Assembly: GCA_002452335.1 (NCBI GenBank)
Contig: DKFJ01000010.1
Span: 263,559 to 327,558 of the forward strand
DNA: 64,000 nucleotides
From: Deferribacteraceae bacterium UBA6799
Lineage (GTDB): Bacteria > Chrysiogenota > Deferribacteres > Deferribacterales > Geovibrionaceae
Reading direction: 5' to 3'
Positions within the stretch are counted from its first letter, which is position 1. Each line of letters opens with the position of its first letter. The notes under the pieces are model-generated. The model was not told the origin of the DNA. It saw only the letters and a program-made list of their open reading frames with translations, and did no database searches. This document shows, piece by piece, positions 7,306-15,958 of the stretch. Made by a program: the position numbers and the translations under genes.

Positions 7306-9192
7306 TTACATCTGCATGGCTATTTCTTTTAATAAATCTCTCAGTATGATACCGTCAGGTGATTTCGGTATCGTCCGTGTAAAACGTATCTCGTTAGGAG
7401 TGGCCAGCTCGCCTATCTCTCCTATTATAACCTCTTTTATCTCTCTGATAAACTGCTCGTGATAACTTTCATCCTGTTTGTTTTTCAGCACGCAGAAAGC
7501 GATGAGTTTTTCTCCCCGTTTCTCATCATTCACGTTTATCAGGGCGCACTCTTTTACATTCTGATATTTTTTGACGGCTTCTTCTATCTCCACAAGGCTG
7601 ATACGTTTACCGCCGATATGGAGCACATCGTCCAGACGTCCTGTCAGCACCATATTTCGGCTGTCGTCATATTCGCCGCCGTCACCCGTGCTGAAATAGG
7701 GACTTCCCGTTCCGTCTTTTTTCCAATATAGCTTTTCAAAAACGCCTGGTTGGCCGAAAATAGACCTCGCCAGAGGGGCGAAAGGTCCGTTAATCACGAT
7801 TTCACCTTGAATGTGGCTACTATCTATCACATTTTTTGATGTTTTGTCCAGCAAAACAGCGGGCACACCCGGAAGTCTTCTGTTCACCGTGCCGTATTCC
7901 ACTGATTCATACCCCGGCACAGATGAGAAAATAGCGCCGCCGGCTTCTGTCAGCGAATAGATATCGAAGAATACCGCTTTGCTGGCGCAGAGCTTAGTGG
8001 ACGCCCATTCCAGAACCTCTTCACGCATCTTTTCCCCGCCGGTGGCTACCATGTCCAGAGCCGGAAGCTCACGGAACACTTTCTTTTTCTGGGCCGCGTT
8101 CATCAGTGTTTTTAGCAGTGACGGGGTTGTATAGAGCTTGTTCACGCTGAATTTGCTGCATATGTCATAAAAGTTTTTCGCGTTGTCTATGTCTATGGTG
8201 TCTTCGCACACCAGAATTGTCTGTCCCGCCATCAGCGGACCGTACACCAGATAAGAGTGACCGGTGATCCAGGATATGTCGGCGGTACACCAGAAGGTGT
8301 CCGTATCTTTTTTATCAAAGAGAGTAAGGTAAGACATGTATGCCCACAGCATGTATCCGGCGTATGAAAAGGTCAGCGCCTTCGGTTCAGCCATGTTTGT
8401 GGAGGTGTACAGCATGAACATGGTGTCGTCAGCTTCCACCGGAGCCAGATGTATTTCAGAGGCATCGCAGTGAACCTCGTCCGATATCATGTCGTGATAC
8501 CATATGTCCCGCAAAGGCTTCATATGCACACGTTTTCCGGTTCTTGACGCCACTATGCAGTATTTTGGGGAATGTTTTGTTTTTGACAGGGCAGTGTCCA
8601 GCTTCTCTTTCATATTAATATGTTTGCCTGTCACGGATTCGTCAGATGTGACAACGATGAAGGGCTTGCAGTCGTCTATCCTGTCCGCCAGAGACTCAGT
8701 GGCGTATCCGGCATGATATACCACATGCACCGCGCCTATGCTGGCGCAGGCTATCATCATCACGATCAGCTCCGGCATGTTAGGCATATGCAGCAGAACC
8801 CTGTCGCCCCTCTTTATGCCCAGCTTCAGGAGGGCAGAGGCGCATTTGATAACCTCGGAGTACAGAGACTGATAGGTCATGATGCTCTGTGTGCCGTCGC
8901 TGCCTGCCCAAACTATGGCGGCTTTATTTTTTGTATGAGTTTTCAGGTGTTTCAGGAGTATGTTTTTGATAGGACACAGCATTCCGGATTTGAAAAAGGT
9001 ATATCCCCCTGTAAGATCCGGTGTGATAGCTTTAGAATATTTCTCCTCCCAGATGAGAAATCTGGAGCCTAGATATTCATAAAGCTCCTCAGGATCGGTC
9101 ATTGCCTCGATCCTCTTCAGCTCATAGACAGACATTTCAGTTCGCTGGTAATTTTCAAAGTTAGACTTTAATCTGGTTAAATACTGACTCAT
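7306..9192 (-). CDS. Degenerate AMP-forming acetyl-CoA synthetase homologue
   Basis: The start at 9192 (MSQYLTRLKS, 628 residues) is preferred to an upstream in-frame ATG because alignment with the acetyl-CoA synthetase (Acs) family begins here and a GGGG site precedes it. Family landmarks align well: WCTADISWITGHSYLVYGPL, STGD, GRLDDVLHIGGKR. Two catalytic elements are lost. The ATP-binding loop, normally YTSGSTGKPKG, reads YTSTNMAEPKA near residues 262-272, and the adenylation lysine of the PKTRSGKIMRR motif is Ile615 (PKSPDGIILRD). The protein is therefore probably not a normal acetyl-CoA synthetase. It could be a pseudoenzyme or carry out only a partial reaction. It is co-transcribed with the CBS protein. 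Confidence 0.88.
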   Translation of the reverse strand: MSQYLTRLKSNFENYQRTEMSVYELKRIEAMTDPEELYEYLGSRFLIWEEKYSKAITPDLTGGYTFFKSGMLCPIKNILLKHLKTHTKNKAAIVWAGSDGTQSIMTYQSLYSEVIKCASALLKLGIKRGDRVLLHMPNMPELIVMMIACASIGAVHVVYHAGYATESLADRIDDCKPFIVVTSDESVTGKHINMKEKLDTALSKTKHSPKYCIVASRTGKRVHMKPLRDIWYHDMISDEVHCDASEIHLAPVEADDTMFMLYTSTNMAEPKALTFSYAGYMLWAYMSYLTLFDKKDTDTFWCTADISWITGHSYLVYGPLMAGQTILVCEDTIDIDNAKNFYDICSKFSVNKLYTTPSLLKTLMNAAQKKKVFRELPALDMVATGGEKMREEVLEWASTKLCASKAVFFDIYSLTEAGGAIFSSVPGYESVEYGTVNRRLPGVPAVLLDKTSKNVIDSSHIQGEIVINGPFAPLARSIFGQPGVFEKLYWKKDGTGSPYFSTGDGGEYDDSRNMVLTGRLDDVLHIGGKRISLVEIEEAVKKYQNVKECALINVNDEKRGEKLIAFCVLKNKQDESYHEQFIREIKEVIIGEIGELATPNEIRFTRTIPKSPDGIILRDLLKEIAMQM

Positions 9193-9352
9193 GATGTACC
9201 CCGTGTGTATCTGACATAATAATATAACATTATTTCGTAATAAGTCTATAAAAGTAGAGGTCAGATTTAATTTAACAGATATCATCACCTTGTAAATGAT
9301 GATATCAGGGGGATATTGCTATATACAGAAAAAGAGCTGAAAGAAACAATAT

Positions 9353-9380
9353 TATAAAAAAGGCAGGTCAATGACCTGCC
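9353..9380 (-). terminator. Intrinsic terminator of the hemE-ubiX-lipoprotein operon
   Basis: The stem GGCAGGTC / GACCTGCC (9362-9369 and 9373-9380) is followed on the minus strand by a run of T, just past the lipoprotein stop. Confidence 0.88.
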
Positions 9381-9389
9381 TCTGAATGA

Positions 9390-9872
9390 TTATTTATCGA
9401 AATAGAGGGTTATGACTCCCTCGATAGGTTCAGAGTGTTCGAATCCTGCCGAGGACTCAGGCACCATGAAATTGTCTTCCTGTACAGGGGTGAATCTGTA
9501 TGACAGTTTTACTGACGGAATGTCGCCTTTCGGCAGATTAAGGGTCATGGTCTTGGACGCTCTGTGTTTCAGGTTGCCCAGATTTTTATAGTTATAAGAT
9601 CCTTCGCCTTTCACCACCGCCTGACAGCATTCGTCATAGTTGATGCTGATGTTTTTCATGAAGATGTTTCCTGTGTTCTTCACGCTCATCATCAGAACCT
9701 GTCCTTCGGGCGCTTCTTTCAGACTGTAATAGATGGTGAGATATTCGTCTCCGGCGGAGTGGGCATATTTCTCAGAGAGCTGAGCCGCAGGTCTGTACTC
9801 CATAGCCACGTCCATACATCCGGTCAGGATGAGTGAGAACACCGCAAGCATGCCAATAATTATTCTTTTCAT
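9390..9872 (-). CDS. Putative lipoprotein of unknown function
   Basis: The 160-residue product begins with a lipoprotein signal peptide, MKRIIIGMLAVFSLILTGC, with lipobox LTGC and the modified cysteine at 19. The mature part is predicted to be mostly beta (SVKNTGNIFMKNISINYDE) and resembles an immunoglobulin-like or DUF-type periplasmic fold. No family is recognised. It is the last gene of the hemE-hemH-ubiA-ubiX unit, 18 bases after the preceding small gene, and is followed by a terminator. Confidence 0.8.
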   Translation of the reverse strand: MKRIIIGMLAVFSLILTGCMDVAMEYRPAAQLSEKYAHSAGDEYLTIYYSLKEAPEGQVLMMSVKNTGNIFMKNISINYDECCQAVVKGEGSYNYKNLGNLKHRASKTMTLNLPKGDIPSVKLSYRFTPVQEDNFMVPESSAGFEHSEPIEGVITLYFDK

Positions 9873-9890
9873 AGTAAGACTCCTTGATGT

Positions 9891-10304
9891 TTAACCGGGT
9901 CTGTTGATGTAATCTTCGTGGGGATCCCTCTCATCGTCTTCCTTGTCAACGATCTTGGGCGATGGAGTGGGCAGAGACTGCATGGGTTCATCGGGAGCCG
10001 GCTGGGCTATTATGACAGAATCGGGTTCTTTCTGTGTTTCGGGTTCTTTTTCCAGCAGATCGGCTTCTTTGGCGTCTATTTTTTTGTCTATATCAAGGAT
10101 ATAGGAGTAATCAGGTTCAAAATCATCAGCCTTCAGCTCGCCTGTTCTGATTTTTTCCAGAACTTTATTACCGATCAGCTTGACCCTTTCGTCACGCTTT
10201 TTTTTCAGATTGGCGATATCGATTCTGATGCTGCCTGTTCTGGCGAGTTTCTGAATCTCGTCTATACCTTTTTCAAAAGTATCCTTAATCCAGTTCGTAG
10301 ACAT
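9891..10304 (-). CDS. Small charged protein of unknown function
   Basis: The 137-residue protein has a helical, probably coiled-coil N-terminal two-thirds (about 5-90, rich in Lys/Glu/Ile, including RIDIANLKKKRDERVKLIGNK) and a Pro/Glu/Asp-rich tail. It has no signal peptide or membrane segment. I do not recognise the family. The start codon lies one base after the ubiX stop, so translation is likely coupled to ubiX. The neighbouring genes make quinone and haem, but that does not by itself assign a role. Confidence 0.75.
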   Translation of the reverse strand: MSTNWIKDTFEKGIDEIQKLARTGSIRIDIANLKKKRDERVKLIGNKVLEKIRTGELKADDFEPDYSYILDIDKKIDAKEADLLEKEPETQKEPDSVIIAQPAPDEPMQSLPTPSPKIVDKEDDERDPHEDYINRPG

Positions 10305-10305
10305 T

Positions 10306-10887
10306 CTATCCCCCTGAGCCCCATTTTTTATATAATCTATGCTCTATATCTATTATATCAAATATTTTTCCTGTTATGAAAGATATTAATTCACTTATAT
10401 TGTCAGGGCAATGATAAAATCCGGGGGCGGCGGGCATAATTACCGCTCCGGCACGGGTCAGCGCCGCCATGTTTTCCAGATGTATAAGGTTCAGCGGCGT
10501 TTCACGAAAGAGTATTATCAGTTTACGGCGTTCTTTCATGGCGACATCGGCGCATCTCTCTATCAGGTTGCTGCTGATTCCGGAGGCCGCTCTGCCCACA
10601 AATCCCATGGAAGCCGGGGCGACTATGTAGGCGTCCACTCTGTATGAACCGCTGGAAACCGGCGCGGCGAGATTATTGTGGTCGTATATCACAGCTTCGG
10701 CGCCTGTGTCCTCTGCGAACTCCTGAGCTGTTTTATAGTCCTTTTTCAGCTCCAGATTGATGTTTGTCATGCCGTCCGGCGTAACGCACAGGTGCGTTTC
10801 GCAGCCGTGCAGCGGGAGCTGTTTCAGCAGATCTTTTGCGTATACCGCTCCGCTGGCGCCTGTTACTCCCAGAAATATCTTTTTCAT
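10306..10887 (-). CDS. ubiX: UbiX-family flavin prenyltransferase
   Basis: The 193-residue protein has the N-terminal FMN-binding GVTGASGAVYAK, the VSSGSYRVDAYIVAPASMG segment and RETPLNLIHLENM of the UbiX/Pad1 family. These enzymes attach a dimethylallyl group to FMN to make prenylated FMN for UbiD-type decarboxylases. It is packed one base after ubiA and one base before the 9891 gene. In an organism without ubiquinone, the ubiA-ubiX pair probably serves menaquinone synthesis. No ubiD lies in the window. Confidence 0.92.
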   Translation of the reverse strand: MKKIFLGVTGASGAVYAKDLLKQLPLHGCETHLCVTPDGMTNINLELKKDYKTAQEFAEDTGAEAVIYDHNNLAAPVSSGSYRVDAYIVAPASMGFVGRAASGISSNLIERCADVAMKERRKLIILFRETPLNLIHLENMAALTRAGAVIMPAAPGFYHCPDNISELISFITGKIFDIIDIEHRLYKKWGSGG

Positions 10888-10888
10888 A

Positions 10889-11743
10889 TCATTTTCCTAT
10901 CATCACGTCTATGAACGTGAAAACGCAAATGGTAAGGCTAATATACGCATTGAGGTTGAAGAATGCCATGCCCAGACGTGAAAGATCGGAAGGTTTGATA
11001 ATAGCGTGCTGATAGATCATAAATCCGCCGGACAGCAGTATCCCCGCCAGATAGACGTATCCAGCGCCCAGACCGTGCCATGTATAGATGAACAGAGCAA
11101 AGGCGGCGGCGTGAAAAAATCTGGCAAGGGTCAGCGAACCGGAGAGCCCAAGAAAACGGGGGATGGAGAACAGCCCTTCGCTTTTGTCAAACTCTATGTC
11201 CTGACAGGCGTATACTATATCGAAACCGGATACCCAGAAGAGGATGGCAAGCCCCATGATGCTGATAGGCAGAGTGATCGTCCCGGTGACTGCCGCCCAT
11301 GCTCCTATGGGGGCTATGCCCAGAGCCACTCCCAGCACTATGTGGCAAAGAAAAGTGAATCTCTTTGTATATGAATAGAGTATAAAAACGAAAAAAGGTA
11401 CGGGGGAGAGATAGAAGCATAGCGGGTTCAGCATATACGCTGAAAAGAAATACAGAGCAAAGGACAGGACAACATAGAGCGATGCCTCCGCCACGGATAT
11501 TCTGCCCGCCGGAATGTCACGTTTCTCTGTTCTGGGGTTTCTGGCGTCTATCTTTGCGTCCGCTATACGGTTGAAGCCCATAGCGCCGCTTCTGGCGCCC
11601 AGCACAGCCAGCACTATCCATGTTACGGTTCTTATATCAGGCAGACCCTGCGCCGCCAGAAACATGCCGGTGAAAGCGAATGGCAGGGCAAATAGGGTGT
11701 GCTCGACTTTTATCATGCTTAAGAATGTTTTGAGCTTTTTCAA
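10889..11743 (-). CDS. ubiA: UbiA-family prenyltransferase (quinone synthesis)
   Basis: The 284-residue integral membrane protein has about eight hydrophobic helices and the two Asp-rich prenyl-diphosphate motifs: NRIADAKIDARNPRT near residues 58-72 and a later ACQDIEFDKSEG. It moves a polyprenyl chain onto an aromatic acid. In anaerobes of this type it often fits the futalosine menaquinone route (MqnP-like). The Symbol ubiA is used in the family sense only. It lies between hemH and ubiX in one transcription unit. Confidence 0.9.
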   Translation of the reverse strand: MKKLKTFLSMIKVEHTLFALPFAFTGMFLAAQGLPDIRTVTWIVLAVLGARSGAMGFNRIADAKIDARNPRTEKRDIPAGRISVAEASLYVVLSFALYFFSAYMLNPLCFYLSPVPFFVFILYSYTKRFTFLCHIVLGVALGIAPIGAWAAVTGTITLPISIMGLAILFWVSGFDIVYACQDIEFDKSEGLFSIPRFLGLSGSLTLARFFHAAAFALFIYTWHGLGAGYVYLAGILLSGGFMIYQHAIIKPSDLSRLGMAFFNLNAYISLTICVFTFIDVMIGK

Positions 11744-11796
11744 AATAGCGCTCCGTGAGAATGATCGTTAATACTAAAACAAAATGGAAGAGTTTT

Positions 11797-12744
11797 TCAA
11801 GATAAGATTATGTTCAGAATGCTTTCGGCGAAATCATCAGAATCGTTCAGGCTTTCAGCGCGGACTATGTTCAGACCTTTTGCGCGCACAGCGGGAATAT
11901 ACTGTTCATCCAGTTCTATAAGGGTCTCTATGTGATCGGATACGAAAGAGATCGGCACTACTATAATATTATCCGTCTTTTCGTCAGCCAGCCTTGTCAG
12001 CTCCTGATCGGTATAAGGACCTACCCATTTCACAGGACCGGTGCGGCTCTGATATGACAGCCCCCAGGATTTCGGGGAAACGGCATTAACGATATACCGT
12101 GCCTGCTCGTTTATCTGGCGTGTGTAGGCGTCGCCTCTCTTCACGGTGTATTCCGGCAGCGAGTGGGCGGAGAACTGTATGCGGCATTCGGAAACGTCTT
12201 TGCCCAGCTTTTCCGCTGCGTCTCTGATGCGTTTGATCAGACATGTGTTATAGCTTTCGTTCAGATGCCAGCTCTCTATCTTTTTTATGTTTCCGCTGAG
12301 TCTCTGAGCCTTGTCGAACCTGTCGAAACATACTCCGGCGGTGGTGTAAGAATACTGCGGATACATAGTGGTGACATATATGCTGTTATATGAGGAATCA
12401 TGAAGACCTCTGAGGCTGTCTTCTATGTACGGGTGGTAATAGCACATGCCCACTGAGGTTTCCAGTGTGTTTCCCGTTCGCTTTTGATACATGGGGCGTA
12501 TCCTGTCCAGCAGAGAGATCAGATAAGGGTACTGGGGCGAGCGTCCGCCCAGCTTCATGTATTCCGGAGCGACCTTTACGGCACGCTTTTTCGCTATCTT
12601 TTTCGCCAGAATGTTCTGGAGAAATCCGCCAATATGAAAATCGATGATGGTGCGGTCGGAAAAGAGGTTGCGGAGGAATTCCTCTATGCCCTCTATGCTG
12701 TCCGGTCCACCCATATACATTACATAGAGCAGATCTTTTTTCAT
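11797..12744 (-). CDS. hemH: Ferrochelatase
   Basis: The 315-residue protein inserts iron into a porphyrin in the last steps of haem synthesis. The start MKKDLLYVMYMGGPDSIEGIEEFLRNLFSDR is the ferrochelatase N-terminal signature. The iron-binding His region QFSAHSLPEY and the later ISFVSDHIETLIELD are also present. Its start overlaps the stop of hemE by 4 bases. Whether it uses protoporphyrin IX or coproporphyrin III cannot be told from the sequence. Confidence 0.95.
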   Translation of the reverse strand: MKKDLLYVMYMGGPDSIEGIEEFLRNLFSDRTIIDFHIGGFLQNILAKKIAKKRAVKVAPEYMKLGGRSPQYPYLISLLDRIRPMYQKRTGNTLETSVGMCYYHPYIEDSLRGLHDSSYNSIYVTTMYPQYSYTTAGVCFDRFDKAQRLSGNIKKIESWHLNESYNTCLIKRIRDAAEKLGKDVSECRIQFSAHSLPEYTVKRGDAYTRQINEQARYIVNAVSPKSWGLSYQSRTGPVKWVGPYTDQELTRLADEKTDNIIVVPISFVSDHIETLIELDEQYIPAVRAKGLNIVRAESLNDSDDFAESILNIILS

Positions 12745-13754
12745 GCCAGCCCTTTTACCACTTTTACCAGATAGTCCACATTCTCAACCGGAGTGGGGGG
12801 CAGGATGCCGTGACCCAGATTGAATATGTGTCCTTTCAGAGTTTTTCCTTCCGCCAGAATTTTTTCCGCCTGCTCCTTGATGGACTCTTTAGAGCCGAAG
12901 AGCAGAACCGGATCAAAATTTCCCTGAAGAACGAATCTGCCTTTGCCCAGCCTGGCGTCGGCGTCTACCAGCTTTGTTTTCCAGTCAACACCCATTCCGG
13001 CGCATTTCAGCTTTCCTATGGTGTCGTAAAAGCTGTAGCTGTCCTTGGCGAAATATATCAGGGGAGCGCCTTTCAGGCTGTCCGCTATCTCCTGGACATA
13101 GGGGAATACAAACTTTTCGTAGTCATACGGAGAGAGTATGCCCGCCCAGGTGTCGAACATCTGGGCAACATGGGCGCCTGAGTCTATCTGCGCCTGAAGA
13201 TATTTAATGGTTGATTCAGTCAGTTTTTCCATCAGCACAGCATATGCCTTAGGCTCTGTGTGCATCATTATCTTGATATGCTCGAAGTTCTTTGAGCCTT
13301 TGCCCTCCACCATGTAGCAGGCGAGGGTGAAAGGAGCTCCCGAAAAACCGATGAGCGGCACGTCCAGCGCCTTCACCAGCATTTTCACTGTCTCCATCAC
13401 AAACGGAACGTCTTTATATGGATCGATAACTTTCAGTTTATCAGCCTCAGCCAGTGTTCTGACAGGGTTTGCTATCACAGGGGCTGGGTTGAAATCCAGC
13501 TTGATCCCCATGGGTTCCACAGGAATAAGTATGTCCGAAAAGAGTATGGCATTGTCAAAACCAAACGCCCTGATGGGCTGAAGGGTAACTTCTGTGCAGA
13601 GTTCGGGTGATTTGCACAGTTCCAGAAAGGTCACTTTGCTGCGCACTTCCCTGTATTCCTTCATGTATCTTCCGGCCTGACGCATGAACCACACGGGCGG
13701 TCTGTCGGTCTTTTCGCCGTTCAATGTTCTTAAGAGCAGGTCGTTGAAAGCCAT
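12741..13754 (-). CDS. hemE: Uroporphyrinogen decarboxylase
   Basis: The 337-residue enzyme converts uroporphyrinogen III to coproporphyrinogen III. The signature PPVWFMRQAGRYMKEY is near residue 20, followed by ILFSDILIPVEPMG, and the C-terminal NLGHGILPPTPVENV is present. It is the first gene of the operon running to 9390. Upstream on the minus strand a TTGACA (13812-13807) and a weak TTCTAT (13788-13783) 18 bases away could be its promoter. Confidence 0.96.
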   Translation of the reverse strand: MAFNDLLLRTLNGEKTDRPPVWFMRQAGRYMKEYREVRSKVTFLELCKSPELCTEVTLQPIRAFGFDNAILFSDILIPVEPMGIKLDFNPAPVIANPVRTLAEADKLKVIDPYKDVPFVMETVKMLVKALDVPLIGFSGAPFTLACYMVEGKGSKNFEHIKIMMHTEPKAYAVLMEKLTESTIKYLQAQIDSGAHVAQMFDTWAGILSPYDYEKFVFPYVQEIADSLKGAPLIYFAKDSYSFYDTIGKLKCAGMGVDWKTKLVDADARLGKGRFVLQGNFDPVLLFGSKESIKEQAEKILAEGKTLKGHIFNLGHGILPPTPVENVDYLVKVVKGLA

Positions 13755-13872
13755 ATAGTTTCTCCGTCATGTTTAATGCTATATAGAAGCAAAAAAAAGT
13801 GTTGCCTGTCAAGCCGTTTTACAAAATTAACCATGTTATGAAATTATTCCCTATTAAAATGGTATGTTATTC

Positions 13873-13901
13873 TTGCGCATTGCTCTTCTGTTTGATATTA
13901 T
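13873..13901 (+). promoter_or_regulatory. Predicted sigma70-type promoter of serA
   Basis: TTGCGC (13873-13878) and TATTAT (13896-13901) are separated by 17 bases, about 35 bases before the serA start. The intergenic region is shared with the divergent hemE operon. Confidence 0.5.
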
Positions 13902-13935
13902 CTGATTTCCAAAAAAATCTCATCAGAGGTATATG

Positions 13936-15558
13936 ATGGCAAAATATAAAGTTCTCATCACTGACCACATATCTCAGGACGGAGTCGATATACTCGAAAA
14001 GGACCCCGACATTGAGGTGAATATACAGGCCGGTATAAAAAACACTGACCTGAAAAAGATAATCGGAGACTATGACGCTATAATAACCAGAAGCGGAACC
14101 ACCGTGGACGCCGATCTGCTGGAAAACCCCGGCAAACTTAAGATCATAGGCAGAGCCGGAGTGGGTCTGGATAACGTAGATATAGAGACAGCCAGCATGA
14201 AAGGGCTGATCGTGATGAACGCTCCCACGGGAAACACTCTGGCGGCCTGCGAGCTGACCATGGGCATGATGCTTTCCGTGGTGCGCAAGATTCCCGCCGC
14301 CAACCAGTCTGTAAAATCCGGCGAATGGGACAGAAAAAAATTCATGGGTATCCAGCTTTATAAAAAGACTCTGGCCGTTATCGGTCTCGGACGCATCGGC
14401 AGCAACGTCGCTAAAAGATGCAAAGCCTTCGAGATGCGTGTGGTCGCCTTCGATCCCTATATCAAAAAATCTAAAGCCGAGGCGCTGGGAGTGGAGCTCT
14501 GCGACACACTGGACGAGGCTTTATCACAGGCGGATGTTATCACATTCCACACACCGCTGACTGACGAAACAAAAAACATGATAACCTCTAAAGAGATAGC
14601 GAAGATGAAGGACGGAGTCGTCATCATCAACTGCGCCAGAGGCGGCATAGTGAACGAACTGGATCTGGTGGAAGCCTGCAAATCCGGCAAGGTGACAGCG
14701 GCAGGGCTCGATGTTTATGTGGCTGAGCCTCCTGTTAACCATCCCTTCTTCGATGTGCCTAACATCTACCTGACTCCTCACATAGGCGCCAACACCCACG
14801 AGGGACAGTACGGCGTGGCGGTGATCATCGCCGAGCAGGTTAAGAACGCGCTGCACGGACGCTCATACAGAAACGCCGTGAACATACCCTTCATGAAGTC
14901 TCAGCTTCCTGAAGAGATGCAGAAATATTTTGAGCTGATGGAGAGCATGGGACATCTCGCCGCTCAGGTGGTCAAGGGCAGACCGGAGACCATCGAGTTC
15001 ACCATGGTCGGACACAAGTTCGACGAGGATTTCGGCGAGAGAACTTTCGACACTCCTTTCAACTTTCAGCCTTTTTCCATAGCCGGTCTGAAAGGTTTTA
15101 TGGAAGTGGCGGTGAAAGAGAACGTATCTTTTATCAACGCCCCATATGTGGCTAAAGAGCGCAGCATAGATATAGTGGAGACAAAACAGGCTTCGTTCGG
15201 AAAATTCAACGATCTGGTCACCATCAAGGTAAAAACAGATAAAGAGGAAAAACTCCTCGGCGGAACAGTTTTCGGCGACGGCGTGGGACGTATTCTGCTC
15301 TATGATAAATACTACCTCGATCTCATCGGCGAAGGTATATTCCTCTATTTCCAGAACATGGACAGACCCGGCATGATCGGAAAACTGGGCACCGTTCTGG
15401 GCAACAACGGCATCAACATAGCCGATTTCGAACTTTCCAGAGCGGAAGAGGGCACTGCCATCGGATTTGTCCGTGTGGACAGCAAGATTCCTCCCCATGT
15501 TCTCAGCGAGATACTCGCTATCGACGGCATGAAAGAGGCAAAAACAGTTACTCTGTAA
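13936..15558 (+). CDS. serA: D-3-phosphoglycerate dehydrogenase (long, ACT-domain form)
   Basis: SerA catalyses the first step of serine synthesis. The 540-residue protein has GRAGVGLDNVD, the NAD-binding GLGRIGSNVAKRC (about 145-160) and the catalytic region INCARGG and PHIGANTHEGQ. An intervening ASB domain and a C-terminal ACT domain (about 468-540, NMDRPGMIGKLGTVLGNNGINIADF) complete the long form, which is often inhibited by serine. ATG 13936 is chosen over 13933 because it has the better spacing from the AGAGG site. The gene is followed one base later by a YjbQ-family gene. Confidence 0.95.
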   Translation: MAKYKVLITDHISQDGVDILEKDPDIEVNIQAGIKNTDLKKIIGDYDAIITRSGTTVDADLLENPGKLKIIGRAGVGLDNVDIETASMKGLIVMNAPTGNTLAACELTMGMMLSVVRKIPAANQSVKSGEWDRKKFMGIQLYKKTLAVIGLGRIGSNVAKRCKAFEMRVVAFDPYIKKSKAEALGVELCDTLDEALSQADVITFHTPLTDETKNMITSKEIAKMKDGVVIINCARGGIVNELDLVEACKSGKVTAAGLDVYVAEPPVNHPFFDVPNIYLTPHIGANTHEGQYGVAVIIAEQVKNALHGRSYRNAVNIPFMKSQLPEEMQKYFELMESMGHLAAQVVKGRPETIEFTMVGHKFDEDFGERTFDTPFNFQPFSIAGLKGFMEVAVKENVSFINAPYVAKERSIDIVETKQASFGKFNDLVTIKVKTDKEEKLLGGTVFGDGVGRILLYDKYYLDLIGEGIFLYFQNMDRPGMIGKLGTVLGNNGINIADFELSRAEEGTAIGFVRVDSKIPPHVLSEILAIDGMKEAKTVTL

Positions 15559-15559
15559 T

Positions 15560-15958
15560 ATGGATACCATCAGTATAAAGACTTCAGCCCGCTGTCAGTT
15601 TGTGGATATATCAGACGATGTAGTCCGCAGGCTGACAGCCAACGGCTGGCAAGACGGAATACTTCTCGTATATACCCCGCACACCACATCAGCCATCACC
15701 ATCAACGAAAACGCAGATCCTGACGTTCAGACCGACATGAACTCTTTTCTGTCTAAACTCATTCCGGTCATGAAAGATTTCCGCCATTCCGAAGGCAATT
15801 CGGACAGTCATATTAAATCTTCTCTGGTGGGCGCTTCTGAAATGATAATAGTGGAAAAAGGCAGACCCGTACTGGGTACATGGCAGGGGATATATTTCTG
15901 TGAGTTTGACGGACCGAGAAGCAGAAAGGTATTTCTGAAGTTTATCCCTTCAGCCTAG
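15560..15958 (+). CDS. YjbQ-family protein
   Basis: The 132-residue single-domain protein belongs to the YjbQ/UPF0047 family, with the conserved PHTTSAITINENADPDVQTDM, the DSHIKSSLVG segment and LGTWQGIYFCEFDGPR. Some members have weak thiamine-phosphate synthase activity, but the physiological role is uncertain. It starts just after the serA stop and converges with the diguanylate cyclase gene, overlapping it by 4 bases. Confidence 0.92.
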   Translation: MDTISIKTSARCQFVDISDDVVRRLTANGWQDGILLVYTPHTTSAITINENADPDVQTDMNSFLSKLIPVMKDFRHSEGNSDSHIKSSLVGASEMIIVEKGRPVLGTWQGIYFCEFDGPRSRKVFLKFIPSA

